Positions 25,136 to 33,959 of a stretch of 45,016 nt of DNA are shown here, one piece after another (positions within the stretch are counted from its first letter, which is position 1; each line of letters starts with the position of its first letter). The notes under the pieces are model-generated. The model worked only from the letters and a program-made list of their open reading frames with translations. It ran no database searches and was not told where the DNA came from. A program made the translations under genes and the position numbers. Origin of the DNA: Leptospiraceae bacterium (lineage in GTDB: Bacteria > Spirochaetota > Leptospiria > Leptospirales > Leptonemataceae); NCBI GenBank assembly GCA_026005135.1, contig BPKM01000012.1, positions 1 to 45,016 on the forward strand. Direction: 5' to 3'.

Positions 25136-27485
25136 TTAATCATTAGTTCTACTCATCATAAATTTTTCTATGTAATCGGTAATATCCTGTATATTTCGAT
25201 TGATCATTCTTTTAAATTCTGGGGGAATATTCTGAGATTTAATCATACGATAATAATTTAATGCATTTTTTAACATTTTTCTTCTAGCAAATTCCTGTGC
25301 TTTGATTAATAATGGTTTATATTTATAATAGACATATTCTAATGTATGATAATTTTTACTTAATTGAAACGAATCTGGGATTTTACTAAAATCATATGTT
25401 AATGTTAAGAATGGTGCATCATCTTCATCAGGCGGTTTTAATTCTAATACACCTCTAATTTCCTGAACAGGACCTTTGGTTTCCGGCGTTTCTGGTATTT
25501 CTGGAAAATCTATTTCTTCTACACCTTCTCCCAGTTGTTCCTGTTTTGCTTCTGGAGATAATTCTGGTTCTTTTTGTGTTTGTTCTTCTTTTTGTTGATC
25601 TTCTATAGGTGTTTCTGGTGTTTCTTCTTCTAATAATTCTTCTTTTTCCATTTCTTCTATAGAAGCTTCTTCTGGATCAGGTAAATTTAAATCATTTAAA
25701 GGTAAGGGAGGTTCTATAAGCTCTACTTTTGAATAAGGAACTTCTTCGGAAGAAACAATTTCTGGTTCTAAAATTTCTGTCTCTGGTAAATCTAAGGTTT
25801 CTATTTCTTCTTCTATTGATTCTCCCTCTGGTAAGTTTAATTCCTCTAATTCTAAAATAGGTTCTGGTTTTTCTTCTTTTTCTACTTCTGACATTTCTGG
25901 AACGTCAAATGGAAATTCTCGTTTTTCTTCTACTTCCTGTTCTTTAGATATTGGTTCAACATCTATTTCAAGAGTTTTGATAGATTCTTGTAAATCTTCA
26001 AATTTTTCACTGACGGGATCAGGCAATTCGATTTCTTCTAACTCATCTTCGTATTCAACAGGTGGTATAATAGGAATAACAATATCTTTTGCTTCTTTTG
26101 ATTCTAAAGGAGTATAAAATTGGAGTATTTCTTTTTGTTCTTCGAGTAATTTCTTTCTTTCTAAATGCTTTTGATATTTTTCTAAAAATTTATCTCTTTC
26201 TTCGAATAAATCAACCTTTCTACGATCTTTCCCTGCTCTTCTATCTGGCTTATATGGATCAAATTTATAATCTTTTCTTCTATCTTGTCCTGTTCTACGA
26301 TCAATTAACGGTAAATGTTTGTATTTTTCCCATTCTCTTTCAAAATCTTTATCTGTCCAACCATCTGTTATTAAATTACCCTCAGAATCAAACTGAAATT
26401 CTTCTCTCGATAGTAATGGTTCTAAATATTCTTCTGGTCTGGTAGGAACCTTAGGACCAATAGGTAAAGGTATTTCTGTAATTTTTAATTCTGGAATGCC
26501 TTTTTGTTTTTGTAAGGTTTTTGGAATTTTACGAATATAAGTAGGAGTGATATAATATAAATTTCCCTGATATGGTTTTTGTTCTTCTGAAATAGTTTCT
26601 TTTTTTTGTTGCTCCTGAGATACCTCTGGCGCTTCTATTGTTTTTTTTTGCTTTTTTAGGAATTGTCTGGAAAAAACTCTTATCTTTTTCTACGGTTAAT
26701 TCATCAGATTTAATTTCTTTGGATTGAATCTGGGCATCTGTAACATTTAAAGTTGCTTTAATATCTTTTATACCTTTAGATAAGATTTTAGAAATATCTT
26801 TTGCAATATCTTCAGAAATCTTTTTTAAACCTTCATTAAATTGTTCAATAGCAACAGTTTGTGTGGATAAGGGTATAATAATTTCTGGAAATTCAATTGT
26901 TTCTTCTTCATCTAATCCTAATAACCATCGTTTTATATCATCAATATTGGTTTGAATTTTTTGCTTAATATCTTCATCGGGAATTCTTTTTAATAATCTT
27001 TCATAGATACTAAGAGCTTCTTTGGCTTTTTGTTCTTCTATAAATTTTTCTGCATTCTGTAAAGGTCTTCTATGACGGGAAAATGGAGAGGTTCTGGGAA
27101 TTATATCATCAGTAGAATAAGTAACTTTTAAAGGTTTTTTTCTTTTATGAACTTCTTGTTTTATTTCCTGCAAGGTCTTTTTTAAATCATCTGTTTGTCT
27201 AACTTCTGGTTGTATAGGAGAAGGTGCCTTTTTAATAAAGTCTTTAAATTTTTGTATATCATCTTCTTCTACTTTAAACTTAATTTTTTGTTTTACTTCG
27301 GGAAATTGAGGGCTGGAACGTGCACCCGTTGGTTCTTTGATTTCTTCCTGTATCTGTTCTGGATACTTATCTTTTAAATCTTTTTCTTTGGTTTGTATAA
27401 TTCTATCTTTTTTATCATCTTTTAAAAAATAAGCTGCAGCTCCCGTTGCAATAGAACTTAAAAGTAATAATAATATCCACTCCAT
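25136..27485 (-). pseudogene. Large membrane-anchored Glu/Pro-rich protein, split by one frameshift
   Basis: Two frames read as one protein of about 780 residues. The first starts at 27485 (MEWILLLLLSSIATGAAAYF, a membrane anchor) and stays coherent to IPKKAKK at about 26650. The second is open without ATG from 26690 to the stop at 25136, giving EAPEVSQEQQKKE onward. They join by a one-base change in the T9 run at 26641-26649. The order is: anchor; basic linker; helical pair near residues 140-195; Glu/Lys-rich region; a segment with two DRRxGxDRRK units; a long acidic Pro/Glu region; and a C-terminal helical pair resembling the first. Both helical pairs look TPR-like (AEKFIEEQKAKEALSIYERL and AQEFARRKMLKNALNYYRMI). 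Function is unknown; a scaffold at the envelope is conceivable. The 25136-26026 and 26529-27485 fragments should not be treated as separate genes. Confidence 0.75.
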
Positions 27486-27552
27486 AATTTTTTACTGACT
27501 TGTGATTACCATCGACAAATTTAGTAAAAAAAATAATCTTTGTCAAATAGAT

Positions 27553-28926
27553 ATGGAATATAAAATTAAAAAAATTCTTCCTACACTGGAAGGAGAAATT
27601 GTATATAAAAATAAAATCTTTACTGTACCTTTTGTACTTCCCGGTGATATAGTTCATTTTACCATCAAAAAATTTGGAAGGAAAAGAAAAATTATTCCTC
27701 TTTCTATAGAAAGAAATTCAGAAACTTTATTCGAATATACCACACAACCAATTTGTAAATATTTTGGGGAATGTGGTGGGTGCAAAGGTCAACATTTAAC
27801 TTATGATTTTCAATGGAATTTAAAAACAAATAATTTAAAAAATAATTATCAAAAAGAATTCAGTATAAATATTAAAGAAATTCTTCCAGAAAATATTTTT
27901 CATTATAGAAATAGAATGGATTTTGTTGTAACAGACTCTATTATTGGACTTAGAAAACCAAACCAATTTAATCAATTTGTTGATATTGATTATTGCTATA
28001 TTCAAAAGGAAGAAGCTAACATTGTTTTAAAATTATTCAGGAAGATATTTAAAAAATATAAAAATCTTGGATTTAATAGAAAAACAAAACAAGGAATTAT
28101 AAAATATATTACAATTCGTACTGGAATAACAGGTTTTATAATATTTACTTTAAATAAAGATTCCTTAGAAATAGAAGAAAATCAAAAGATTTATTCCCAA
28201 TTTTTACAAGAATTTATTGATGAAATTAAAATATTAGAAAAAAAACATTCTTATTCTTTTTCTATAAAAGAATGTTATGTTGATGATAAAGCAGAAATTT
28301 CTAATGTCAATAATGGAAAAATTCTTTATGGAAATCCTACAATGAAAATTTCCTTTGATGATTTAATCTTTGAAGTTCCACCAGATGCTTTTTTTCAACC
28401 TAACCCCGATATTTTATCTAAAATGTTAAATAACGGCATAAATGATTTTTTACAATTTTATAACAATAAAAAATATCAAATTATAGACCTCTATTGTGGA
28501 ACTGGTGTTCTTTCTATCTATTTTACTCATAAATTAAAAAACTTCTTATTAACTTCACTTTTTGGTATAGAAATGTCAGAAAATGCAATTGAATTAGCAA
28601 AACAAAATTTCGAAAACTTTTTTGGAAATCAAATACCATATCATTTTATGGTAGCCGATCTAAATAAAACAACAGAAATTCCTCTTTCGCAAGAAACAAT
28701 TTTAATATTAGATCCACCCAGAAGTGGTCTACATCCTAAAATTATCAAATGGATTTTAAATCAATCTTTAATTGATTGGATATTTTATATTTCCTGTAAT
28801 CCCCCAAAACAATACGAAGATATTCAACATTTAAAGGAACGATACGAAATAAAATCTATTATATTTGGTGATCCTTTCCCTCATACCTCACATTGGGAAT
28901 CTCTTATGCTTTTGCAAAAGAAATAA
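27553..28926 (+). CDS. 23S rRNA (uracil-5-)-methyltransferase, RlmD/RumA type
   Basis: This is an SAM-dependent m5U methylase of the TrmA/RlmCD group. A TRAM-like OB domain (about 1-60) is followed by the [4Fe-4S] cysteine cluster CKYFGECGGCKGQH. A central RNA-binding insert precedes the Rossmann domain with IIDLYCGTGVLSIYF, FGIEMSENAIELAKQNF, LDPPRSGLHPKII and the catalytic-Cys motif FYISCNPPKQ. The Fe-S cluster favours rRNA rather than tRNA as substrate. An in-frame GTG at 27502 would add 17 residues that do not look like family sequence, so ATG 27553 is preferred; its ribosome binding site is poor. It is divergent from the anchored Glu-rich protein and overlaps the convergent short-chain dehydrogenase by 23 bases. 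Confidence 0.92.
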   Translation: MEYKIKKILPTLEGEIVYKNKIFTVPFVLPGDIVHFTIKKFGRKRKIIPLSIERNSETLFEYTTQPICKYFGECGGCKGQHLTYDFQWNLKTNNLKNNYQKEFSINIKEILPENIFHYRNRMDFVVTDSIIGLRKPNQFNQFVDIDYCYIQKEEANIVLKLFRKIFKKYKNLGFNRKTKQGIIKYITIRTGITGFIIFTLNKDSLEIEENQKIYSQFLQEFIDEIKILEKKHSYSFSIKECYVDDKAEISNVNNGKILYGNPTMKISFDDLIFEVPPDAFFQPNPDILSKMLNNGINDFLQFYNNKKYQIIDLYCGTGVLSIYFTHKLKNFLLTSLFGIEMSENAIELAKQNFENFFGNQIPYHFMVADLNKTTEIPLSQETILILDPPRSGLHPKIIKWILNQSLIDWIFYISCNPPKQYEDIQHLKERYEIKSIIFGDPFPHTSHWESLMLLQKK

Positions 28927-29731
28927 CTTCTTCTAAAAAGTTTAATAACTTTTGTTGTATTTCTTTGTCATAACAATTTTTATGTGCTTTTGCTATAGTT
29001 AATTTATCAAAATAGGTGCCTGTATATTGATTATATTCCTGAGAAAATAATAATTTATATAATACATCTGCACCTTCCTTTGGTTCTGGTATAAAAACAT
29101 TCCATAAAAATTTTACTATAAATGGTAAATCTCTTGTAATACCTGTTGCATAAACACCAGGATGACAGGCATTAATATGCATATCTTTCCATTTTTCTGC
29201 AAGATACATACAAAAGGCTGTTATAGCAAATTTAGAATTTGCATAAGCTAATTGACCATTATATGATTTTGAATACTGTATATCCTCAAAATCAATTTTA
29301 GCCATATAATGCATACGAGAACTAACAAATAATACCTGAGGAAAATCAGATTTACTCAACTGTTCTTTAAATTGTAAAGTTAAATAAGCTGGGGCAATAT
29401 AATTTACAAGCCATTGTAATTCAATACCATTATTTAATTTTTTAGAATGAGTATAAATCCCTGCATTATGAAGTAAAATATCTATTTTTTCATATTGTTT
29501 TATTTTATTTAACACTTCTTGATTTGTAAATGATCTTACATCTCCTAAATCTATTTCAATAATTTCTATTTTATTGGAATATTTATTCACAAGCTCTTTT
29601 AAATGTGGTTTTGATCCATAATTGCGTACAGGTAAAATTAAAAAAAATTCTCTTTGAACAAGCCTTTGTAAAAGCTCCCAACCTATCCCCGAACTTGAAC
29701 CCGAAAAAAATATGACTTTATTGTCGTTCAT
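28904..29731 (-). CDS. Short-chain dehydrogenase/reductase
   Basis: This 275-residue classical-type SDR resembles the retinol-dehydrogenase group. The NAD(P)-binding motif is FFSGSSSGIGWELLQRL, followed by LLHNAGIY (NAG motif), FVSSRMHY with the catalytic Ser, and YANSKFAITAF, the catalytic YxxxK. NACHPGVYATGI follows the active site. Arg in the PVRNYG segment after the second strand suggests NADPH use. The substrate is unknown. The ATG at 29731 lies 7 bases from a minus-strand TAATAT (29739-29744) and has no Shine-Dalgarno sequence. The upstream flank is the MITE-like element at 29806. Confidence 0.9.
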   Translation of the reverse strand: MNDNKVIFFSGSSSGIGWELLQRLVQREFFLILPVRNYGSKPHLKELVNKYSNKIEIIEIDLGDVRSFTNQEVLNKIKQYEKIDILLHNAGIYTHSKKLNNGIELQWLVNYIAPAYLTLQFKEQLSKSDFPQVLFVSSRMHYMAKIDFEDIQYSKSYNGQLAYANSKFAITAFCMYLAEKWKDMHINACHPGVYATGITRDLPFIVKFLWNVFIPEPKEGADVLYKLLFSQEYNQYTGTYFDKLTIAKAHKNCYDKEIQQKLLNFLEEVISFAKA

Positions 29732-29805
29732 TTTACAAATATTATTTTTTTAATATAATTTGCAATCAATTTTTTAGGTTTTATAAATACTTTATGTTTA
29801 AAATA

Positions 29806-29983
29806 GGCTCTGTTGCATAAAAGTATATGATTTGCTATTTATAAAAATATTTATCAACATTCTTAGACAATTTTTCATGATATGAAAAAAGTATTAAATT
29901 TTTAAACATTTGTTAGTATTATTTGAAAAAAATTTCGCTTTTATAAGAATTTTGCTTTAAAATGGAAGTTATGCAACAAAGCC
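29806..29983. mobile_element. 178-bp MITE-like element, copy 1 (complete)
   Basis: The element starts with GGCTCTGTTGCATAA (29806-29820) and ends with TTATGCAACAAAGCC (29969-29983), terminal inverted repeats matching at 14 of 15 positions. It is flanked by TTTAAAATA (29797-29805) and TTTAAAATT (29984-29992), an 8-of-9 match that looks like a 9-bp target duplication. These termini and the duplication length resemble IS5-family (IS903-group) elements, from memory. The interior has no coding potential. It fills most of the 312-base gap between the dehydrogenase and restriction endonuclease genes; the rest is AT-rich with nothing recognisable. A near-identical copy lies at 32601-32767 in the same orientation. 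Confidence 0.8.
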
Positions 29984-30043
29984 TTTAAAATTTATAAAAA
30001 ATCAAAACATTATATAAAAAGTTATTATGTTTTTTTGTTAATT

Positions 30044-30817
30044 CTATTTAAACTTTGAAAAATATTCATCAATTTCAGATCTTAATTCTATTCCTACCTT
30101 TTCAAAACAATTTAGTAGTTCAATATAGGAACCTTCCCCACCAAGGAAATCCCAAAATTCTTCTGCAACCTTTAATTCATTATCCAAATCCAACATTCCT
30201 TTTAATGTCCATCTTTCATATGGTTTAGGTTCATATGGGTTGTAAGGAATAGCTATATATGAATATATATTCGTATCTGGATATTTTAGTAAATAAATAG
30301 CTATCCATTCTAATAATGTTCTCTTAAAATCTTTAAAATTACTAATATTAGGTTTAACAGTTTTTATATCAAATAAATAAACAATACCATCATTATCTTT
30401 AAGAAATAAATCTACTTTGACTGTTTTTAACTTATTGATTCTCCCAATAGTAGCAACTTTTCTAATCCTTTCTATTTCTTTTTTCTTGTTTGGATTCTTA
30501 CCAGTGGTTAATTCATTTATAATATGTTGTATTTCAAGTTGTGCCTTTTCACTTATAGTATTACCAACAACAAATTGCTTTTGTGCAATTGGGAATTTTA
30601 AATTTGCGAGTGTTTCTGCAACAGGCTCAAAAATAGAAGTACCAAATGTTGTATTTAGTGAATGAATAAATGAAAATAAAGCCATTCTATCTTTACCAAG
30701 CAAACGATAATGAAATGGCATATTACTTGTCTCCGGTTTATATGACAGAAATTTATTCCTTAAACTTTCTTTAATGGTATTCTCTATTTGTTGTTTTTGT
30801 TCATTTGTAAGAGGCAT
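30044..30817 (-). CDS. Type II restriction endonuclease, TdeIII/MjaII-like
   Basis: The 257-residue protein lies directly downstream of a DNA methylase gene and has a PD-(D/E)xK-like core: KTVKVDLFLKDND, then GIVYLFDIKTVKPN (Asp, spacing, Asp-x-Lys). Its overall layout recalls the TdeIII/MjaII restriction enzymes, which recognise GGNCC, but this family assignment is from memory and moderate in confidence. The start (ATG 30817, AAAGGA upstream) is only 2 bases beyond the methylase stop, so the toxic enzyme is translated after its antidote. The whole unit is bracketed by two MITE-like copies. Confidence 0.78.
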   Translation of the reverse strand: MPLTNEQKQQIENTIKESLRNKFLSYKPETSNMPFHYRLLGKDRMALFSFIHSLNTTFGTSIFEPVAETLANLKFPIAQKQFVVGNTISEKAQLEIQHIINELTTGKNPNKKKEIERIRKVATIGRINKLKTVKVDLFLKDNDGIVYLFDIKTVKPNISNFKDFKRTLLEWIAIYLLKYPDTNIYSYIAIPYNPYEPKPYERWTLKGMLDLDNELKVAEEFWDFLGGEGSYIELLNCFEKVGIELRSEIDEYFSKFK

Positions 30818-30819
30818 TT

Positions 30820-32424
30820 TTATTTTTCCTTTAAATGAAAAATAGATTCAGAATAAGGTGTTTCTCTATCTTTCTCTACACGACATAAAACAGGACGTTT
30901 GAATTCATTGACAATTTTCATTCCAGCCACTTCCGCTATTTTTGGATAAAGATTAAATTTATCATTAGCTACTATAAAAATATCATAATTTTTCTGAAGA
31001 TATGGTTTACAATTTATAAGGACATCTGCAATCCCCTTTATATAAGATTTTCTTTGTGCTTCACTTTGTCCTTTAGATAAGGAGCCTATTTCTAAATCAT
31101 CATTTCGTTTAAACCCAAATATTTCATAAGCATATGCATGTTGTTCATGATAATCAATTAACCCTACGTAAGGAGGACTTGTAAATATTCCTCTTATTTT
31201 TTGTTTTGATATTATTTCTGTAAATTCTGGCATAAGCTTTTTTATTTCATTAATAATATTTATAGTTCTACTATCTCCTGTTAAACAAAGTTGGAATGTA
31301 TTTGTTCTTAACATATCAAATTCTTTTAAACGTTTTAACGTATCCTTTGTATAAAAATCCCACCACTTAGATATAGTAAATATTGGTTTACAAATCTTAC
31401 CATGCTTTTTGCAATAATATGTTGTTGTAACTGGTTCTTTTAAGGTTGCAAGATCTGCATGGGTTGTTGCTCTACAAGAGCGAACAGTTCTACTTAGAAT
31501 AAGAATTAAAACATTTCGTATATCTACATCCTCTATTTTTTTAATTTCTTCAGCTACAAAATCTATTTCTTTTCTAACTGGATCTATGAACCATTTATCT
31601 AAAAAAGTTTCTTTTTTATCCTGTTCAATTTTAATTTGAAATTTTTTGACTAATTTATCATAAATAACAAGAAATTTCTGTTCTTTATCTTTCGAATATA
31701 TTTTTTCATTTATGGTACCATTAGCTACTTGTCTTTTATAATCAGGAGAAGGAAAATATAAATTATTAAATCTTGTAAGCTCTTTCGATAAATATTCTTC
31801 AAAAATTATATTTTTTTTATTTTCTTGAAATTCTTTTAACTTCAATGTTATTTTATTAATTATATTCTCAATCAATACTAAATTATGCTTTTGAACTTTT
31901 ACATTAGAAATCAAAACATTAAAAGGAGAAATATCTATACCTATTGCGTGGATTCCTAATTCATTTGCTTGAATTAATGTCGTACCACTTCCACAAAATG
32001 GATCTAATACTATATCACCAGATTTAAAATATACTTCTTTCTTAAATTCATCTATATGAGAATCCAGAAAATATTCAACCAATTGTGGAATAAATTTACC
32101 TTTATAAGGATGTAACCTATGAACATGTTTTGTCCTTTCAGCTTCTTTATACTCAGTAAATGAAAGATGCCAATTTATATCTTTTCCCAATTTTTCTTTC
32201 CATTGCTTTTCTTTAGAAAAAGTATCATAATAATACTTCAATTCTTCTAAATTAACAAGAGGATTGCCATCAGTTCCATATTTTTTGATTTTACCGTATT
32301 GGATTAAATAATTGATATTAGATATTGTTATTTTTCGGTTTAAATATTTAGATGCCCATATACTTGCTTCTTTTAAGTTAATGAATTTTTTCTGGTTTTC
32401 TTTAAATAATGTAAGCTGATTCAT
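30820..32424 (-). CDS. Site-specific DNA methyltransferase with N-terminal HTH domain
   Basis: This SAM-dependent amino-DNA methylase (534 residues from ATG 32424) would protect sites cut by the adjacent endonuclease. The SAM motif is VLDPFCGSGTTLIQANELG (about residue 148). The catalytic motif is FTSPPYVGLIDYHEQH (about residue 415), of the SPPY type typical of N4-cytosine methylases. About 260 residues separate them and probably hold target recognition. The first 65 residues look like an excisionase/MerR-type winged HTH (NLKEASIWASKYLNRK, ISNINYLIQYGKIKKYG), so autoregulation is possible. An in-frame TTG at 32475 would extend it by 17 residues without a better ribosome binding site. Confidence 0.88.
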   Translation of the reverse strand: MNQLTLFKENQKKFINLKEASIWASKYLNRKITISNINYLIQYGKIKKYGTDGNPLVNLEELKYYYDTFSKEKQWKEKLGKDINWHLSFTEYKEAERTKHVHRLHPYKGKFIPQLVEYFLDSHIDEFKKEVYFKSGDIVLDPFCGSGTTLIQANELGIHAIGIDISPFNVLISNVKVQKHNLVLIENIINKITLKLKEFQENKKNIIFEEYLSKELTRFNNLYFPSPDYKRQVANGTINEKIYSKDKEQKFLVIYDKLVKKFQIKIEQDKKETFLDKWFIDPVRKEIDFVAEEIKKIEDVDIRNVLILILSRTVRSCRATTHADLATLKEPVTTTYYCKKHGKICKPIFTISKWWDFYTKDTLKRLKEFDMLRTNTFQLCLTGDSRTINIINEIKKLMPEFTEIISKQKIRGIFTSPPYVGLIDYHEQHAYAYEIFGFKRNDDLEIGSLSKGQSEAQRKSYIKGIADVLINCKPYLQKNYDIFIVANDKFNLYPKIAEVAGMKIVNEFKRPVLCRVEKDRETPYSESIFHLKEK

Positions 32425-32600
32425 AGCTAATTCTTTTTTTTTGATTCTATATTTTAAATTTGTCAAAAAGTTCAACCAATATTTATTATCTATTAATCAA
32501 TAATAAAAATATAGCACAAGTTGTAAATAATGATAAAATAAATATCAAAGTTTTTTTATTAAAAGAACAATTATTATATTTTTTAAAATTCCTGATTATT

Positions 32601-32767
32601 TAAAAGTATATGATTTGCTATTTATAAAAATATTTATCAACATTCTTAGACAATTTTTCATGATATGAAAAAAGTATTAAATTTTTAAACATTTGTTAGT
32701 ATTATTTGAAAAAAATTTCGCTTTTATAAAAAATTTTGCTTTAAAATGGGAGTTATGCAACAAAGCC
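32601..32767. mobile_element. MITE-like element, copy 2 (left end truncated)
   Basis: These 167 bp match 29818-29983 with two substitutions and one inserted A, in direct orientation. The right terminus TTATGCAACAAAGCC is intact. The left terminal repeat is missing, and homology begins at TAAAAGTATATG. It occupies the 458-base gap between the methylase start and the small gene at 32883. The remaining bases are AT-rich, and I see no gene in them. With copy 1 it brackets the restriction-modification genes. Confidence 0.85.
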
Positions 32768-32882
32768 CCTCTATATCATAAATTAAGGGATTAGCAAATA
32801 AGGATGGAAGTACAAAAAAAAAGACAATAATATAACTATGTATTTGTTTTTAAAAACATCAAGAAGTTGCCCAGAAGATAAA

Positions 32883-33182
32883 TCAACCTTGTTTATCAAG
32901 TAGATTTCCTTTATTTTGATCTAATTCTGCAATTAAATGTCTTGTAAAAGGAATTGTTAAATATAAAAGTCTTTTAATTTCTTTTGGCTTCATTAATGCT
33001 TTTGTTAATTCTTCCATAGAAATTTTCTGTTCAGTCTGATCTTTAATTTTCTCTCTAAGTGGATCTTTTATAACAATTTTCTTTTCTAAATCTGCATTAT
33101 TTTCCTGGGTTGCATTCTTCTGGGCTATTGTAATTGGATTATAATTTCCATTTATATTTGTAAATCCTATTTGATTCATCAT
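32883..33182 (-). CDS. Small hypothetical protein
   Basis: I do not recognise this 99-residue soluble protein. It begins with two consecutive ATG codons. The N-terminal half is polar and probably disordered; residues about 38-90 are Lys/Glu-rich and likely helical (KDPLREKIKDQTEQKISMEE, KEIKRLLYLTIPFTRHL). No signal peptide or membrane segment is seen. It lies downstream of the oxidoreductase gene on the same strand, 85 bases away, and is the first gene beyond the MITE-bounded island. Confidence 0.5.
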   Translation of the reverse strand: MMNQIGFTNINGNYNPITIAQKNATQENNADLEKKIVIKDPLREKIKDQTEQKISMEELTKALMKPKEIKRLLYLTIPFTRHLIAELDQNKGNLLDKQG

Positions 33183-33267
33183 TATTAATATCGTATTTTT
33201 TTGAACAAACTTTATAATTTTAATTTAAAAAAAGAAAAATCATATTCGTCAAATTTATATTAGAACT

Positions 33268-33951
33268 TTAGATAATTTCATAATTTGTTAGAAAATTTTC
33301 TTTTTTTAGACCTCTATTTTGTAAAATATCCCATAAATTTTTCCCATATTCTTCTGATCCAATCCAGATAACAGTTTTATTTTCGTAAGATAAAGAGAAA
33401 TCTTCTTTTAAATGGTCTATAACATTTTTAAAGGGTGCTACTTTATCATAAATATATTTGATGGGGAATATACTTTCCCAGAATTTAAAATCATTTTTAT
33501 ATGGTAAATATTGCTCCGAAAAAGCAGAAATCCAGATTTTTAAGGATTTAATGGCTACCATACCATTCAATATGGATTGAATAAGTGCTCTAATGGGAGC
33601 AATTCCTGATCCCATAGCAAAAGCTTCTATATCTTTCTGGATTAATTTTTCTAAAGGAAAACCATTTCCCTGTATATCAATTAAATAAAATTCATCATTT
33701 GGCTTTAATTGTATTAAATTTTGAGCAACTTCTCCTTTTTCTTTTACCAATAATTCTATAATAGGTTCTTTTTGTAGGGGAGCACTGGAAAATGCCAGAT
33801 AAATTTTATTTTTTTGTTCCTGATCCAGACTAAAAATCCCATATTGCCCGGGAATTTGATATTTTTTATAAATTTCCTGAGGTGCAAGTATTTGTATAGA
33901 ATATAATAATTCTGCTTCTCTGGATATGTTTAATATTTTTACTTTTGTCAT
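33268..33951 (-). CDS. FAD/NAD(P)-binding oxidoreductase, ferredoxin-reductase fold
   Basis: The 227-residue protein has the two-domain flavin reductase layout seen in PyrK/HydG-type and ferredoxin-NADP reductases. An N-terminal FAD barrel (about 1-105) has PGQYGIFSL and, in place of the usual RxYS motif, LAFSSAP. The NAD(P)-binding domain starts AMGSGIAPIRALIQSIL and ends with TVIWIGSEEYGKNLWDIL. The C-terminal cysteines that hold a 2Fe-2S cluster in PyrK are absent. The electron partner is unknown. It follows the methyltransferase gene by 8 bases and is probably co-transcribed. Confidence 0.78.
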   Translation of the reverse strand: MTKVKILNISREAELLYSIQILAPQEIYKKYQIPGQYGIFSLDQEQKNKIYLAFSSAPLQKEPIIELLVKEKGEVAQNLIQLKPNDEFYLIDIQGNGFPLEKLIQKDIEAFAMGSGIAPIRALIQSILNGMVAIKSLKIWISAFSEQYLPYKNDFKFWESIFPIKYIYDKVAPFKNVIDHLKEDFSLSYENKTVIWIGSEEYGKNLWDILQNRGLKKENFLTNYEII

Positions 33952-33959
33952 AAATGTAT

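Noticed and set aside
26089..26445. Plus-strand open frame of 118 codons rich in Leu/Phe/Tyr
   Set aside because: It is the complement of the Glu-rich minus-strand coding region that is open through this stretch; its composition is the usual shadow of Glu/Lys codons.
27502..27552. GTG start for the rRNA methylase adding 17 residues
   Set aside because: The added residues do not resemble the N-terminus of the family, whereas the sequence from ATG 27553 does.
29818..32767. The two 166-bp repeats as CRISPR or as rRNA/tRNA-type repeats
   Set aside because: There are only two copies almost 2.8 kb apart, too long for CRISPR repeats, with terminal inverted repeats on the complete copy.
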